From: an uncultured Bacteroidota bacterium
GTDB taxonomy: Bacteria; Bacteroidota; Bacteroidia; UKL13-3
Assembly: GCA_903883965.1 (NCBI GenBank)
Contig: CAISCU010000023.1
Span: forward strand, 1-62,354
Direction of reading: 5' to 3'
Length of the DNA stretch: 62,354 nt
The notes under the pieces are model-generated. The model was not told where the DNA came from. It worked only from the letters and a program-made list of their open reading frames with translations, and searched no databases. Position 1 is the stretch's first letter. Every line of letters begins with the position of its first letter. Below are positions 53,120-62,354 of this stretch, in pieces. A program made the position numbers and the translations under genes.

Positions 53120-54376
53120 TTGCCGCACAAATTCGCACTTCCGCTTTTATACATTGCAAATGCCATTTCAGGATTTGCCCAAGGCATTACCATGATTGCC
53201 ATTCCATGGTATTTTACGGCTCAAAATGAAATGGGTTATTTTAATACGGCCTATGGATTTGCCACCTTATTGGTTTTATTTTTTGGTTTGTATGCAGGTA
53301 CTTTGGTTGACAAATATTCTAGAAAATACATATTCATTGCTGTCAATTTCATATGCTTTTGTGCAATTGGAGGCATTGCCGCATATGGATTCTCCCATAC
53401 CCTTCCACCCATATTGATTGTTACGGTTTTTGTATTGACGATGCTCAATTACAATATACACTACCCCACACTTTACGCTTTAGGTCATGAAATAAGTAGT
53501 CCAGAAAACTATGGCAGAATAAACGCACAAATAGAAGTAGTTGGGCAAAGTACATCTATTTTATCAGGTGCATTTGCCGGCATATTGATAGAAGGAATCA
53601 GCCAAGGAAAGCAAAAACTTTTTGGGTTTCATTTAGACATGCCGTTTGCCATTCAAAAATGGGAATTGACTTCTATTTTAATGGCCGACGCATTTACTTA
53701 TTTAATTGCAGGTGGTATTATTATTCTGATTCCTTACCAAAGAAGACAGAGATCTATAGCTGTTAAAGATGCGTTGATACAACAATTAAAGGCTGGTTTT
53801 ACTTATTTAAAAGCACATCCAAAAGAACTCAAATTTGGGCTCTTTTCTTACAGTGTTTTTGCAGCATTGATAGTTAGCATTCATGCCCTATTGCCTGTAT
53901 ACATTAATACCCGATTGCATGAAGACGGGAGTGTATTTGCGGCATCAGAATTTTTATATGCCATTGGGGCATTGTTTGCAGGTTTGTTTATTCGTCTTTT
54001 TTTTCCATCTAAACGTACCGAGATTGGGGTTGTATTTTTAACGGGCATAGCCGCAATTTTGTACCTGAGCTTGTACTTTAATTTGCAGGTAATTTGGTTT
54101 TTTATTTTTAGTATTTCAATGGGAATTTGCAATGCCGGAACCCGTATACTCAGATTAACCTATTTGTTCAACCATGTACCTAATGAATACATGGGCCGGG
54201 TTAATAGTATATTTAATATGGGGAATGTACTAACTAGGTCAATTTTTATCTTCTGCTTTTCGTTGCCATTTTTTACATTTGACCAACATATTGTTTACGC
54301 ATTTTTAACCTTGGCTATCTTTTTAGGCATTTCAGCTTTGGTTTTAATTCAACAAAACAAACAAATTGAAGTATGA
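53120..54376 (+). CDS. major facilitator superfamily transporter
   Basis: 418 residues with about twelve membrane helices. The start must be TTG 53120 (MPHKFALPLLYIANAISG): an in-frame stop lies 16 bases upstream and no ATG occurs before the first helix ends. Loop 2-3 motif is GTLVDKYSRKYIF. The central loop separates two six-helix halves. The substrate cannot be told; the fold resembles efflux-type permeases. The stop overlaps the murF-alr start (ATGA), an unusual coupling of a transporter to a cell-wall enzyme. Confidence 0.88.
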   Translation: MPHKFALPLLYIANAISGFAQGITMIAIPWYFTAQNEMGYFNTAYGFATLLVLFFGLYAGTLVDKYSRKYIFIAVNFICFCAIGGIAAYGFSHTLPPILIVTVFVLTMLNYNIHYPTLYALGHEISSPENYGRINAQIEVVGQSTSILSGAFAGILIEGISQGKQKLFGFHLDMPFAIQKWELTSILMADAFTYLIAGGIIILIPYQRRQRSIAVKDALIQQLKAGFTYLKAHPKELKFGLFSYSVFAALIVSIHALLPVYINTRLHEDGSVFAASEFLYAIGALFAGLFIRLFFPSKRTEIGVVFLTGIAAILYLSLYFNLQVIWFFIFSISMGICNAGTRILRLTYLFNHVPNEYMGRVNSIFNMGNVLTRSIFIFCFSLPFFTFDQHIVYAFLTLAIFLGISALVLIQQNKQIEV

Positions 54377-56847
54377 ATTATACGCTGAATGAAATCGCTG
54401 GAATTTGTGGAGGCAAGTTAGTTCATCCTGCCCATTGCCAGCAATCCATAGAACAACTGGTCATTGATACCCGAAAAATGATTTCGGAGCAAAGAGCCTT
54501 ATTTATTGCTTTAAAAGGAAAAAGAAACAGTGGCATATTTGCTGTTCAGGAAGCCTATGAATCTGGCATTAGAAATTTCTTGATCAACCAAAGTGAAGTG
54601 CACTTATTAGACCTGAGTCTATTTCCTAAAGCAGGCTTTTTAATGTGTGACAATACACTCATTGCATTACAAAAGTTGGCTACGCATCACCGCCAACAAT
54701 TCAATTACCCGGTAATTGGCATCACTGGAAGCAATGGAAAAACAATTGTCAAAGAATGGTTATTCCACATATTGCATCAACAATTGACGATTGTAAGAAG
54801 CCCTAAAAGTTACAACTCGCAAATTGGGGTGCCTTTATCGGTTTTATTAATGCAAGCAAATGCTCAATTGGGTATTTTCGAAGCTGGCATTTCTGAGCCA
54901 AATGAAATGGAAGCGCTTGCCAATGTGATTGCACCCGAAATAGGTATTTTTAGTTATTTGGGAGAAGCGCACCAAGCTGGTTTTGAAAACAAGGCACAAA
55001 AAGTTTCAGAGAAATTTAAACTTTTCAAATCCTGTAAATACATTGTTGCTGGCATAGACCAAGAAGGCATAGTTGCTGAAATTGAAAGTATAGAACATAA
55101 GCCAATTGTGATTACATGGAGTAAACAAAACAAAGCTGCTAACTTTCAATTTGAGATTCATAAAAACAAACAAAGCTCGCGTATTTTAGCACACAAACAG
55201 CAATTAGAAATTGAGATTCCATTTACGGATGAAGCTTCCATTTGGAATGCCTGTACTTGTTTAGCTACCGTATTGGGCTTGCATGCAGTTTACAATTGGA
55301 ATTTCAAACAAATTTTAGCGCGTTTTATAGATTTGCCTGCTTTAGACATGAGGCTTCAACTGATAGAAGGCAGCGGGCAAAATATGCTCATCAATGACAG
55401 TTACAGTGCCGATTTAGACTCTTTAAAAATTGCTTTAGATTTCCTTCACCAACACCAAGGTGGATTAAACAGTATTTGTATCATTTCTGACTTTGTAGAC
55501 AGTGGAAAATCAATAGCCAAACTGAACCAAGAAATTGCCGAATTAATGGTTCAAAAACAAATTGGAACCCTTATTGGAGTAGGACCTTCTATAGCTGAGC
55601 ACAAAGCATTGTTTCCTCCCAATGCGCTTTTTTTTGAGCAAACTGAACAGCTTTTGGAATACTTAAAACACACCCATTTTTACCATTCAATCATTTTGGT
55701 GAAAGGGGCAAGAAGTTTTGAGTTCGAAAAAATTTGCAGGCAATTGGCCAAACAAATACACCAAACCGCATTTGAAATTAATTTAAATGCTTTGGTAAAC
55801 AACCTCAATACTTACAGAAATTTATTAAAACCTGGGGTACAAACAATGGGCATGGTTAAAGCTTTTAGTTATGGCACCGGGAGCATAGAAATAGCGCGCA
55901 CTTTGGCCCATCATCAGATAGATTATTTAACAGTTGCTTATACCGATGAAGGTGTCATTTTAAGGAATGCTGGAATTAAAACACCTATGATGGTAATGAA
56001 TGCTGAACCTTCAAGTTTTGACACGTTATTCAGCCACAATTTAGAGCCTGAAATTTACCAATTTGAATTGCTCAACCAACTCATCCAACATGCAAATGGA
56101 GCAGCATGTGGCATTCACCTAGAACTAGATACTGGCATGAAAAGATTGGGGTTCGATGCCAATCAGATAAACGAACTGATTCAAATTTTAAAATCCAATC
56201 CTTCAATTCGAGTGCAATCTGTATTTACGCATTTGGCGGCAAGTGATGAAGCCATCCATGATGATTTTACCTTGAATCAAATTGCACAGTTTGAAGATTT
56301 GTCTCACAAAATTTGCGAGGCTTTGCCTTATAAAATCAGGAGACATTGTGTCAACAGCAGTGGCATTACCAGGTTTCCTCAAGCACATTTTGACATGGTT
56401 AGATTGGGAATTGGTTTATATGGCATAGACCCCTCTGAAAAAGTGCAAAAAGAATTGCAAATGATTGGAAGCCTTAAAACCATCGTATCTCAAATTAGAA
56501 CTTTAGAGGCTGGAGAAAGTGTTGGCTACGGCCGAATGGGGAAGGTGAACCAAACAACGAAAATTGCAATCGTAGCAATTGGCTATGCCGATGGTTTAAG
56601 CCGTTTATTGAGCAATGGAAATGGTTCAATGTTGATACATGGCAAACTGGCAAAAATTATAGGCAATGTGTGTATGGACATGACCATGTTAGACATTACT
56701 GAAATACCTTGTCAGGTAGGAGACGAAGTCATTGTATTTGGACATGAACCGAGTATACAGGAAATGGCCAAACAAACCCATACCATTCCTTACGAAATTT
56801 TAACTGGCATTTCTCAGCGTGTTAAACGCGTCTACTTTTCTGAATAA
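54373..56847 (+). CDS. bifunctional MurF ligase / alanine racemase
   Basis: 824 residues, two enzymes in one chain. The N-terminal half is MurF (UDP-MurNAc-tripeptide:D-Ala-D-Ala ligase): P-loop GITGSNGKTIVKEW (about 115-128), SPKSYNSQIGVP, FEAGISEP and DSYSADLDSL. From about 470 it is a PLP alanine racemase: NLNALVNNLNTYR, the PLP lysine in MGMVKAFSYGTG (about 494), HLELDTGMKRLG and the C-terminal MDMTMLDIT. The fusion joins making D-Ala and the last cytoplasmic muropeptide ligation; it is known in Bacteroidota. The 3' end overlaps the convergent methyltransferase by 26 bases. Confidence 0.97.
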   Translation: MNYTLNEIAGICGGKLVHPAHCQQSIEQLVIDTRKMISEQRALFIALKGKRNSGIFAVQEAYESGIRNFLINQSEVHLLDLSLFPKAGFLMCDNTLIALQKLATHHRQQFNYPVIGITGSNGKTIVKEWLFHILHQQLTIVRSPKSYNSQIGVPLSVLLMQANAQLGIFEAGISEPNEMEALANVIAPEIGIFSYLGEAHQAGFENKAQKVSEKFKLFKSCKYIVAGIDQEGIVAEIESIEHKPIVITWSKQNKAANFQFEIHKNKQSSRILAHKQQLEIEIPFTDEASIWNACTCLATVLGLHAVYNWNFKQILARFIDLPALDMRLQLIEGSGQNMLINDSYSADLDSLKIALDFLHQHQGGLNSICIISDFVDSGKSIAKLNQEIAELMVQKQIGTLIGVGPSIAEHKALFPPNALFFEQTEQLLEYLKHTHFYHSIILVKGARSFEFEKICRQLAKQIHQTAFEINLNALVNNLNTYRNLLKPGVQTMGMVKAFSYGTGSIEIARTLAHHQIDYLTVAYTDEGVILRNAGIKTPMMVMNAEPSSFDTLFSHNLEPEIYQFELLNQLIQHANGAACGIHLELDTGMKRLGFDANQINELIQILKSNPSIRVQSVFTHLAASDEAIHDDFTLNQIAQFEDLSHKICEALPYKIRRHCVNSSGITRFPQAHFDMVRLGIGLYGIDPSEKVQKELQMIGSLKTIVSQIRTLEAGESVGYGRMGKVNQTTKIAIVAIGYADGLSRLLSNGNGSMLIHGKLAKIIGNVCMDMTMLDITEIPCQVGDEVIVFGHEPSIQEMAKQTHTIPYEILTGISQRVKRVYFSE

Positions 56848-57505
56848 ACAAATCAAAGCGGTAATTGGCATAAGGTTGCCAAGCTTGTTGATCGAGCGCC
56901 AAAGCTTCTAAACCAGCTTTTTTACACAAGGCTATCAATTGTTTTTTGCACCAAAATTTACCCATGTCATTTTTACCTAATAAACGCTGGTAATTGCTCT
57001 TTAACATTGCTAAAAACCCTTTGTAATAAATGCTCTTTTGGGCAGCATCTGGGATGTCTCCAATGAGTATTCTGCCATCTGGTTTGAGGTGTTTGGATAG
57101 ATTTCTGAGTACAGCCAATGCCTGCTTATTGCTTTCAAAATATTGAAACGAAAAATACAGCAAAATACAATCGAACTGTTGATTGAAATCAAACTTAGTA
57201 GCATCTGCGCAATGCCAATTAATTTGACTGCCATGTTTGTTTTGCGCTTGTTCTATGAGTATCGGAGAAAAATCAACTGCAGTAATTTGCCCCCCAAATT
57301 TTTGGAGTAGTAAGGTTAATTCGCCGTTTCCACAACACACATCTAACAATTGATCTTGACCTTGTAAATGCAATTGACTGGCTATTAAATCTGCAATTTT
57401 ATGCAATGTCAAATCAGACATTGCTTTGCCCTGAACCGTTCTTCCAACACTGTCCATTGGATTTACTTGAGCGGCTTTACTGTTCCAAAACTCTTGCCAA
57501 TTCAT
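56822..57505 (-). CDS. class I SAM-dependent methyltransferase
   Basis: 227 residues. Motif I is LLDVCCGNGELTLLL, followed by TAVDFSPILIEQAQ and DCILLYFSFQYF, the UbiE/small-molecule type of class I fold. No specific substrate can be read. The start overlaps the rlmH stop by one base (TAATG), so the two are cotranslated. Confidence 0.88.
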   Translation of the reverse strand: MNWQEFWNSKAAQVNPMDSVGRTVQGKAMSDLTLHKIADLIASQLHLQGQDQLLDVCCGNGELTLLLQKFGGQITAVDFSPILIEQAQNKHGSQINWHCADATKFDFNQQFDCILLYFSFQYFESNKQALAVLRNLSKHLKPDGRILIGDIPDAAQKSIYYKGFLAMLKSNYQRLLGKNDMGKFWCKKQLIALCKKAGLEALALDQQAWQPYANYRFDLFIQKSRRV

Positions 57506-57978
57506 TATTCGTGGTGGTAAGGTTCTCCTTTGATAATGGTATTTGCCCTATACAATTGCTCAGCAAAAATTAACTTAACCAGTTGGTGCGAAAAAGTAAA
57601 TGCCGATATGGCTAATTTGGCATTGGATCTTTGGTATACACTTTCATCAAAACCAAATGCACCTCCAATTAAAAAAACAATAGAAGAGGTTTGCATGCTC
57701 AATTTCTCTAAATAATTGGCAAAAGAAACAGAGCTATATGTTTTACCATTTTCGTCTAATAAAACGAGAAAATCTGTTGGCTTAATTGCTTTGAGCTGCA
57801 ACAAGGCTTCTGTTTTTTTAATAGAATCAGGCTGGCTGTGTTTGTCTTTATTGGGCACTTGTATTTCGGCATAACTAAAATTGACATAGTGACCCAATTT
57901 TTTTTCATACAATTCAAATCCGTCTTTCACGAATGAGAAATGGGTTTTCCCTGTTTGTATCAAACGAATTTTCATCAT
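57505..57978 (-). CDS. rlmH: 23S rRNA (pseudouridine(1915)-N3)-methyltransferase
   Basis: SPOUT-family enzyme that methylates pseudouridine 1915 in helix 69. It has 157 residues, the standard length. The SAM-knot motif VFLIGGAFGFDESV and the C-terminal RANTIIKGEPYHHE are intact. It begins 19 bases after clpC and abuts the methyltransferase gene. Confidence 0.97.
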   Translation of the reverse strand: MMKIRLIQTGKTHFSFVKDGFELYEKKLGHYVNFSYAEIQVPNKDKHSQPDSIKKTEALLQLKAIKPTDFLVLLDENGKTYSSVSFANYLEKLSMQTSSIVFLIGGAFGFDESVYQRSNAKLAISAFTFSHQLVKLIFAEQLYRANTIIKGEPYHHE

Positions 57979-57997
57979 ACAATAAGAATTGGACTAA

Positions 57998-60550
57998 TTA
58001 CTCTGGCTTTTCAGTGCCTGGATTTTCTTTCTTTTTGCGGGTTGCTTTTTTGAGCATGGGCGCAATTTTTAACTCATCAGGCTGAACAGATTTGTCGTAA
58101 TCAATTTCTAGTGTATCGCCAGCAGCCAACTCCATTTTTAGTAATTCTTCCGCCAATGGATCTTCTACAAATTTCTGAATGGTTCTGGCCAATGGCCTTG
58201 CACCTAAATCTGGATCAAATCCTTTGTCTGCTAAAAATTCTTTAGCTGCATCACTTACTACAACCTTGTACCCTAATTCTTCAATTCTTGCATACAATTT
58301 GGTTAAATTCAATTCAAGAATTTTAGCAATGGCCGGTTTGTCTAATTGGCTAAATACAATGACATCGTCTACCCGGTTTAAAAACTCTGGAGAGAAGAAA
58401 CGTTTGAGTGCATTTTCAACAACAATTTTGGTATTTTTTTCAGCGTCAGCTGCTTTACCAGGGGTTGAAAAACCTACACCAGCTCCAAAATCTTTGAGTT
58501 GTCTTGAACCCAAATTTGAGGTCATGATGATAATGGTATTTCTAAAATCAACTTTTCTACCTAAACTATCTGTGATAAACCCTTCATCCAGTACTTGCAA
58601 TAAAATATTGAATACATCTGGATGGGCTTTTTCAATTTCGTCTAATAACAAAACAGCATATGGCTTGCGTCTTACTTTTTCAGTCAATTGACCACCTTCT
58701 TCATAACCAACATATCCTGGAGGCGCTCCAACCAATCTGCTAACAGCAAATTTTTCCATATACTCACTCATGTCAATTCGAATCATGGCATCATCGCTGT
58801 CAAAAAGATAACGGGCAAGTACCTTAGCCATTTCAGTTTTTCCAACGCCAGTAGGCCCCAAGAATACAAACGAACCAATTGGCTTATTCGGGTTCTTTAA
58901 ACCAGCTCTTGTTCTTTGGATGGCTTTGGTTAATTTTTTAATGGCTTCGTCTTGTCCAATGACTTTTCCTTGCATTTCGGTTCCCATGTTTAACAAACGC
59001 TGCCCTTCTGATTGTGCAATTCGTTTAACCGGAATTCCAGTCATCATAGCAACCACATCTGCTACATCGTTTTCAGTAACTGCATACCGTTGAGATTTGG
59101 TTTCATCTTCCCACTTGCTTTTTTCAGCTGCCAATTGCTCTAATAAATGTTTTTCTTTATCTCTGAGTTTGGCTGCTTCTTCATAGTTTTGGCTTTTGAC
59201 AACCCTGTTTTTCTCTAACTTAATGTCTTCTATCTGCTTTTCCAAATCCAAAATATTGGTAGGCACATGAATGTTACTCAAATGAACCCTTGCTCCTGCT
59301 TCGTCTAAAACATCTATGGCTTTGTCTGGCAAATGCCTATCGGTTAAATAACGACTGCTCATTTTCACACAGGCTTCAATTGCGTCTGCATCATAAGTTA
59401 CACTGTGATGACTCTCGTATTTGTCTTTGATATTGTTTAATATCTCAATGCTCTCGGTAACGGTTGCAGGTTCAACCACTACCATCTGAAAACGACGTTC
59501 TAAAGCGCCATCCTTTTCAATGTATTGTCTGTATTCATTGAGTGTAGTTGCACCAATGCATTGAATTTCTCCTCTAGCTAAAGCTGGCTTAAACATATTA
59601 GAAGCATCTAAAGAGCCCGATGCACCACCTGCTCCAACCAAAGTATGAATTTCATCAATGAACAAAATCACATCTGGTGATTTCTCCAATTCATTCATAA
59701 CGGCTTTCATGCGTTCTTCAAATTGACCTCTGTATTTGGTACCAGCTACCAAACTTGCCAAATCTAACATAACTACACGTTTGTTAAACAATACGCGTGA
59801 TACTTTTCTTTGGATGATTCTAAGTGCTAAGCCTTCTGCAATGGCTGTTTTTCCTACACCTGGCTCACCAATTAAAATAGGGTTGTTTTTTTTGCGTCTC
59901 GATAATATTTGAGAAACCCTTTCAATTTCTTTTTCTCTACCTACAATGGGATCTAACTTACCTTCTTCTCCAGCTTTAGTAAGGTCTCTTCCAAAATTAT
60001 CCAATACAGGTGTTTTGGATTTTGTATCTCCTTTGCGAACGGGTTCTGATTTTCTTTCTTCAGCTGGTGGGCCATAAAACTCTTCTTCTTCTGGCGGCAT
60101 TTCATTTTTAAAATCCGACAAATTACTTTCTAATGCATTTTTGAATACTTCGTAAGTGATGCCGAATTGTCCTAATATTTGAGAAGCCAAATTGTCTTCA
60201 TCACGCAATATTGACAGCAATAGGTGTTCTGTTCCAATGATATCTGTTTTGAATATTTTAGCTTCGAGGTAGGTAATTTTAAGCACCTTTTCAGCTTGCT
60301 TGGTCAGCGGAATATTTACAAAATTGGTATTGTTAGTTGCAGAAGCACGGATATTGTCTTCAATAGTTTTTTTAAGTCGAACTCCATCTATTTCTAGGGC
60401 TCTTAGCGTTTTAATTGCCTTTCCATCTCCTTCACGAATCAAGCCCAATAACAAATGTTCTGTGCCTATATAATCGTGCCCTAAACGAATTGCTTCTTCT
60501 CTACTATAAGAGATGACATCTTTAACACGAGGTGAAAATTTTGCTTCCAT
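57998..60550 (-). CDS. clpC: ClpC AAA+ unfoldase of the Clp protease
   Basis: 850 residues. An N-terminal Clp_N pair (1-150, YIGTEHLLLGLIREGD repeated as IIGTEHLLLSILRDED), the first AAA+ module (Walker A GEPGVGKTAIAEG, about 230), a UVR-type middle domain (NYEEAAKLRDKEKHL, about 455) and a second module (GPTGVGKTEMAKVLA, about 567; LLLDEIEKAHPDVFN). It feeds substrates to ClpP, which is not in the window. First gene of clpC-rlmH-methyltransferase. Confidence 0.97.
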   Translation of the reverse strand: MEAKFSPRVKDVISYSREEAIRLGHDYIGTEHLLLGLIREGDGKAIKTLRALEIDGVRLKKTIEDNIRASATNNTNFVNIPLTKQAEKVLKITYLEAKIFKTDIIGTEHLLLSILRDEDNLASQILGQFGITYEVFKNALESNLSDFKNEMPPEEEEFYGPPAEERKSEPVRKGDTKSKTPVLDNFGRDLTKAGEEGKLDPIVGREKEIERVSQILSRRKKNNPILIGEPGVGKTAIAEGLALRIIQRKVSRVLFNKRVVMLDLASLVAGTKYRGQFEERMKAVMNELEKSPDVILFIDEIHTLVGAGGASGSLDASNMFKPALARGEIQCIGATTLNEYRQYIEKDGALERRFQMVVVEPATVTESIEILNNIKDKYESHHSVTYDADAIEACVKMSSRYLTDRHLPDKAIDVLDEAGARVHLSNIHVPTNILDLEKQIEDIKLEKNRVVKSQNYEEAAKLRDKEKHLLEQLAAEKSKWEDETKSQRYAVTENDVADVVAMMTGIPVKRIAQSEGQRLLNMGTEMQGKVIGQDEAIKKLTKAIQRTRAGLKNPNKPIGSFVFLGPTGVGKTEMAKVLARYLFDSDDAMIRIDMSEYMEKFAVSRLVGAPPGYVGYEEGGQLTEKVRRKPYAVLLLDEIEKAHPDVFNILLQVLDEGFITDSLGRKVDFRNTIIIMTSNLGSRQLKDFGAGVGFSTPGKAADAEKNTKIVVENALKRFFSPEFLNRVDDVIVFSQLDKPAIAKILELNLTKLYARIEELGYKVVVSDAAKEFLADKGFDPDLGARPLARTIQKFVEDPLAEELLKMELAAGDTLEIDYDKSVQPDELKIAPMLKKATRKKKENPGTEKPE

Positions 60551-60668
60551 AACAAATGATTTTAATATGAAGTATCAAAAAAGAGTCCAAACTTCAACGG
60601 CAATTTACCAATGTTTCACTATTTAAATAGGGTAAAATTTCCACTAAAAAATGTGTGTTACTTTTCAA

Positions 60669-62309
60669 TTAGTTCGGAAGGTGTTCATCCAGAATTTTAT
60701 TGAGCCACTTTAACATCGAAAACATGGCCGTAGCCGCTATTATCAACAAACAAAAGTTCACTAAAAAGAAATGAGACTTGTCTTCGTAACTATCCCAGAA
60801 AGTGGCCAATATTCCCGACAGTTTATTCCCCAATGAGGTTGCCAAAAACCAACCGCCCATCATAACAGCAGTGAGTCTTTTGGGGCTCAATTTAGAGACC
60901 AAACTCAAGCCCATAGGACTCAAAAACAATTCGCCAATTGTAACTACACCATAACAAGAAATTAACCATGCCGGTGAAACCTTTATGCTGCCATTACTTC
61001 CGGCCCAAACAGCGGCCACCATTACAAACGTAGACAATGCTGAAATGAGCAATCCAAATGCAATTTTGGTAGCCGTACTCATGTCTTTTTTTCGCCTTCC
61101 TTTTAACCAAGTAAAAAAGGCTACCACCAAAGGGGTAAAAACAATCACCCAAAAAGGATTGATACTTTGAAACAATTCGGTATTAAACAAATACACTTTA
61201 CTCTCCTGCACAGGTGTTTGAGATGGCGCTATATTCCTAAAATAAACCGGAAAATCGTAAGTAAATTTAGGCACCCCTTTTTCTTTAACTGCTTGAAATT
61301 GTTCATTGAAAAAAGGTACTGAATCTTGTTTGTAGGTGAGCGTTTCGGCCAAATACATTTGCTTGGCTATTGGCTGTACACTTTGTGGAATTTCTCGGTC
61401 TGTATAATACTGAGCCCAGGTTGTAAGCGCCGTTCCGTTTTGTTTAAACACGGCCCAAAACATAACTGACACGGCCATAATACTGAGCAGTGCAGCCAAG
61501 GGCCTTTTGTCTTGCACACTTGCTTTTACATACAAACCAATGTAATAAATGATAACCGGAATTGTTGCAAATATGAAAGCATCTGTACTGTCTGAGCCAA
61601 AAATATTACCTGGTATCATCCATGCACTGATACCCACAATTATTGCAGGCAAGAACACCCGCATGAATATGCCCCCTAAACTCATGTCTTCTGGGGCAGT
61701 TGCTTTTCTTACATCGGCATGAGCATAATGTCTCAAGCCTATTAAAAAGGTTGCTATGCCCACAAACATTCCTATACCTGCAGTAGCAAATGCATAGCCC
61801 CAACCATATCTGTTACGCATGTAAGCGGCAAATAAATTGCAAACACAAGCGCCTATATTGATACCCATATAAAAGATATTGAAACCTGCATCTTTTTGAG
61901 ATTGGTATTCGGGGGCTGCATATAAATTACCCAAGAGTGTTGAAATGTTGGGTTTGAAAAATCCGTTACCCAGAATAATCAAGAACAACGACAAATAAAA
62001 ATAATGGATTCCGGGTAAGGCTAACCCTAAATAGCCAATTCCCATCATAGTCCCACCTATTAAGATAGCATTTTTATACCCTAAAATTCTATCTGCTAGT
62101 AAACCTCCTAAAAAAGGAGTCAGGAATACAAATGCGATGAATGTTCCATAAATATCTGCTGCTTCCTTACGGTCAAAACCAAGCCCTCCTTTTTCTATAG
62201 ATTCGGTTAAATACAGTTGAAAAATACCTATCATAAGGTAATAACCAAAGCGTTCCCACATTTCGGTAAAAAAGAGGAAGCGTAAACCAGATGGATGTTT
62301 TTTACTCAT
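60669..62309 (-). CDS. POT/PTR-family proton-dependent peptide transporter
   Basis: 546 residues with about fourteen membrane helices. The proton-coupling motif ExxERFxYY is present as TEMWERFGYYLMIG (about 15-28), then FLTPFLGGLLADRILGYKNAIL and GNGFFKPNISTLLG. A soluble insert of about 80 residues lies near 320-385. Takes up di- and tripeptides. It lies 118 bases upstream of clpC on the same strand and probably has its own promoter beyond 62309, which cannot be assigned here. Confidence 0.95.
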   Translation of the reverse strand: MSKKHPSGLRFLFFTEMWERFGYYLMIGIFQLYLTESIEKGGLGFDRKEAADIYGTFIAFVFLTPFLGGLLADRILGYKNAILIGGTMMGIGYLGLALPGIHYFYLSLFLIILGNGFFKPNISTLLGNLYAAPEYQSQKDAGFNIFYMGINIGACVCNLFAAYMRNRYGWGYAFATAGIGMFVGIATFLIGLRHYAHADVRKATAPEDMSLGGIFMRVFLPAIIVGISAWMIPGNIFGSDSTDAFIFATIPVIIYYIGLYVKASVQDKRPLAALLSIMAVSVMFWAVFKQNGTALTTWAQYYTDREIPQSVQPIAKQMYLAETLTYKQDSVPFFNEQFQAVKEKGVPKFTYDFPVYFRNIAPSQTPVQESKVYLFNTELFQSINPFWVIVFTPLVVAFFTWLKGRRKKDMSTATKIAFGLLISALSTFVMVAAVWAGSNGSIKVSPAWLISCYGVVTIGELFLSPMGLSLVSKLSPKRLTAVMMGGWFLATSLGNKLSGILATFWDSYEDKSHFFLVNFCLLIIAATAMFSMLKWLNKILDEHLPN

Positions 62310-62354
62310 ACTGCAAGTAAAGACTTGGCAGTTTTAAATACAAGTGGGGAGCAT

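Noticed and set aside
1-62354. CRISPR array, prophage, IS element or rRNA operon
   Set aside because: No regularly spaced repeats, no transposase, integrase or phage structural genes and no rRNA sequence were recognised anywhere in the window.

Overview
The window is AT-rich chromosomal DNA from a member of the Bacteroidota. The evidence is a complete type IX secretion core (PorP-like, GldK, GldL, GldM, GldN), GldC, four proteins with C-terminal type IX sorting domains, a SusC-type TonB-linked receptor, a MurF-alanine racemase fusion and promoters of the phylum's TTTG / TAnnTTTG type. The sequence alone does not fix the family or genus.

Left edge (1-11.3 kb): an alpha-glucan locus. A SusC-like receptor (cut by the window edge) and a GH13 amylase read leftward. 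A secreted protein of four beta-sandwich modules, a GH31 alpha-glucosidase and a second GH13 amylase read rightward. Both amylases and the modular protein end in type IX sorting domains, so starch capture and first cleavage are probably at the cell surface, with GH31 finishing the oligosaccharides.

11.4-23.8 kb: housekeeping genes. These are rpsA (TTG start and a clear Shine-Dalgarno, unusual in this phylum), an EVE protein, pyrR-pyrB, trpS, alaS with a small zinc-ribbon membrane protein, an M23 peptidase-MerR-gldC cluster, a DUF6265-like protein and a SulP-STAS-carbonic anhydrase fusion.

23.8-36.8 kb: a large PNGase F-like secreted protein with a LamG-like insert, tRNA-Val, and the leftward secretion block: Omp85-like protein, DUF4271 protein, HemD-like protein, PorP-like protein, then gldK-gldL-gldM-gldN ending in a strong terminator. 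The secretion machine and four of its likely cargo proteins lie in one window.

36.8-48.8 kb: hemW, an aldehyde dehydrogenase, a glycosyltransferase, miaA, terC, lipB, an acyl-CoA dehydrogenase, and a tightly overlapping trio (RmlD-like reductase, a 56-residue membrane protein, a helix-hairpin-helix protein). Then come miaB and a sigma-54-type AAA+ regulator without a receiver domain. MiaA and MiaB act in sequence on tRNA A37.

48.8-50.3 kb: the only accessory-looking stretch. A class I Fic toxin with a VbhA-type antitoxin sits between two gene-poor spacers that share two exact 11-bp words and GC-rich hairpin motifs.

50.3-62.3 kb: DUF3109 protein, rlmN, an Nfu/NifU-type scaffold, recX, an MFS transporter overlapping murF-alr, and a leftward clpC-rlmH-methyltransferase operon followed by a POT peptide transporter. 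Genes are dense and many convergent pairs abut or overlap by a few bases. Several genes start at TTG or GTG.
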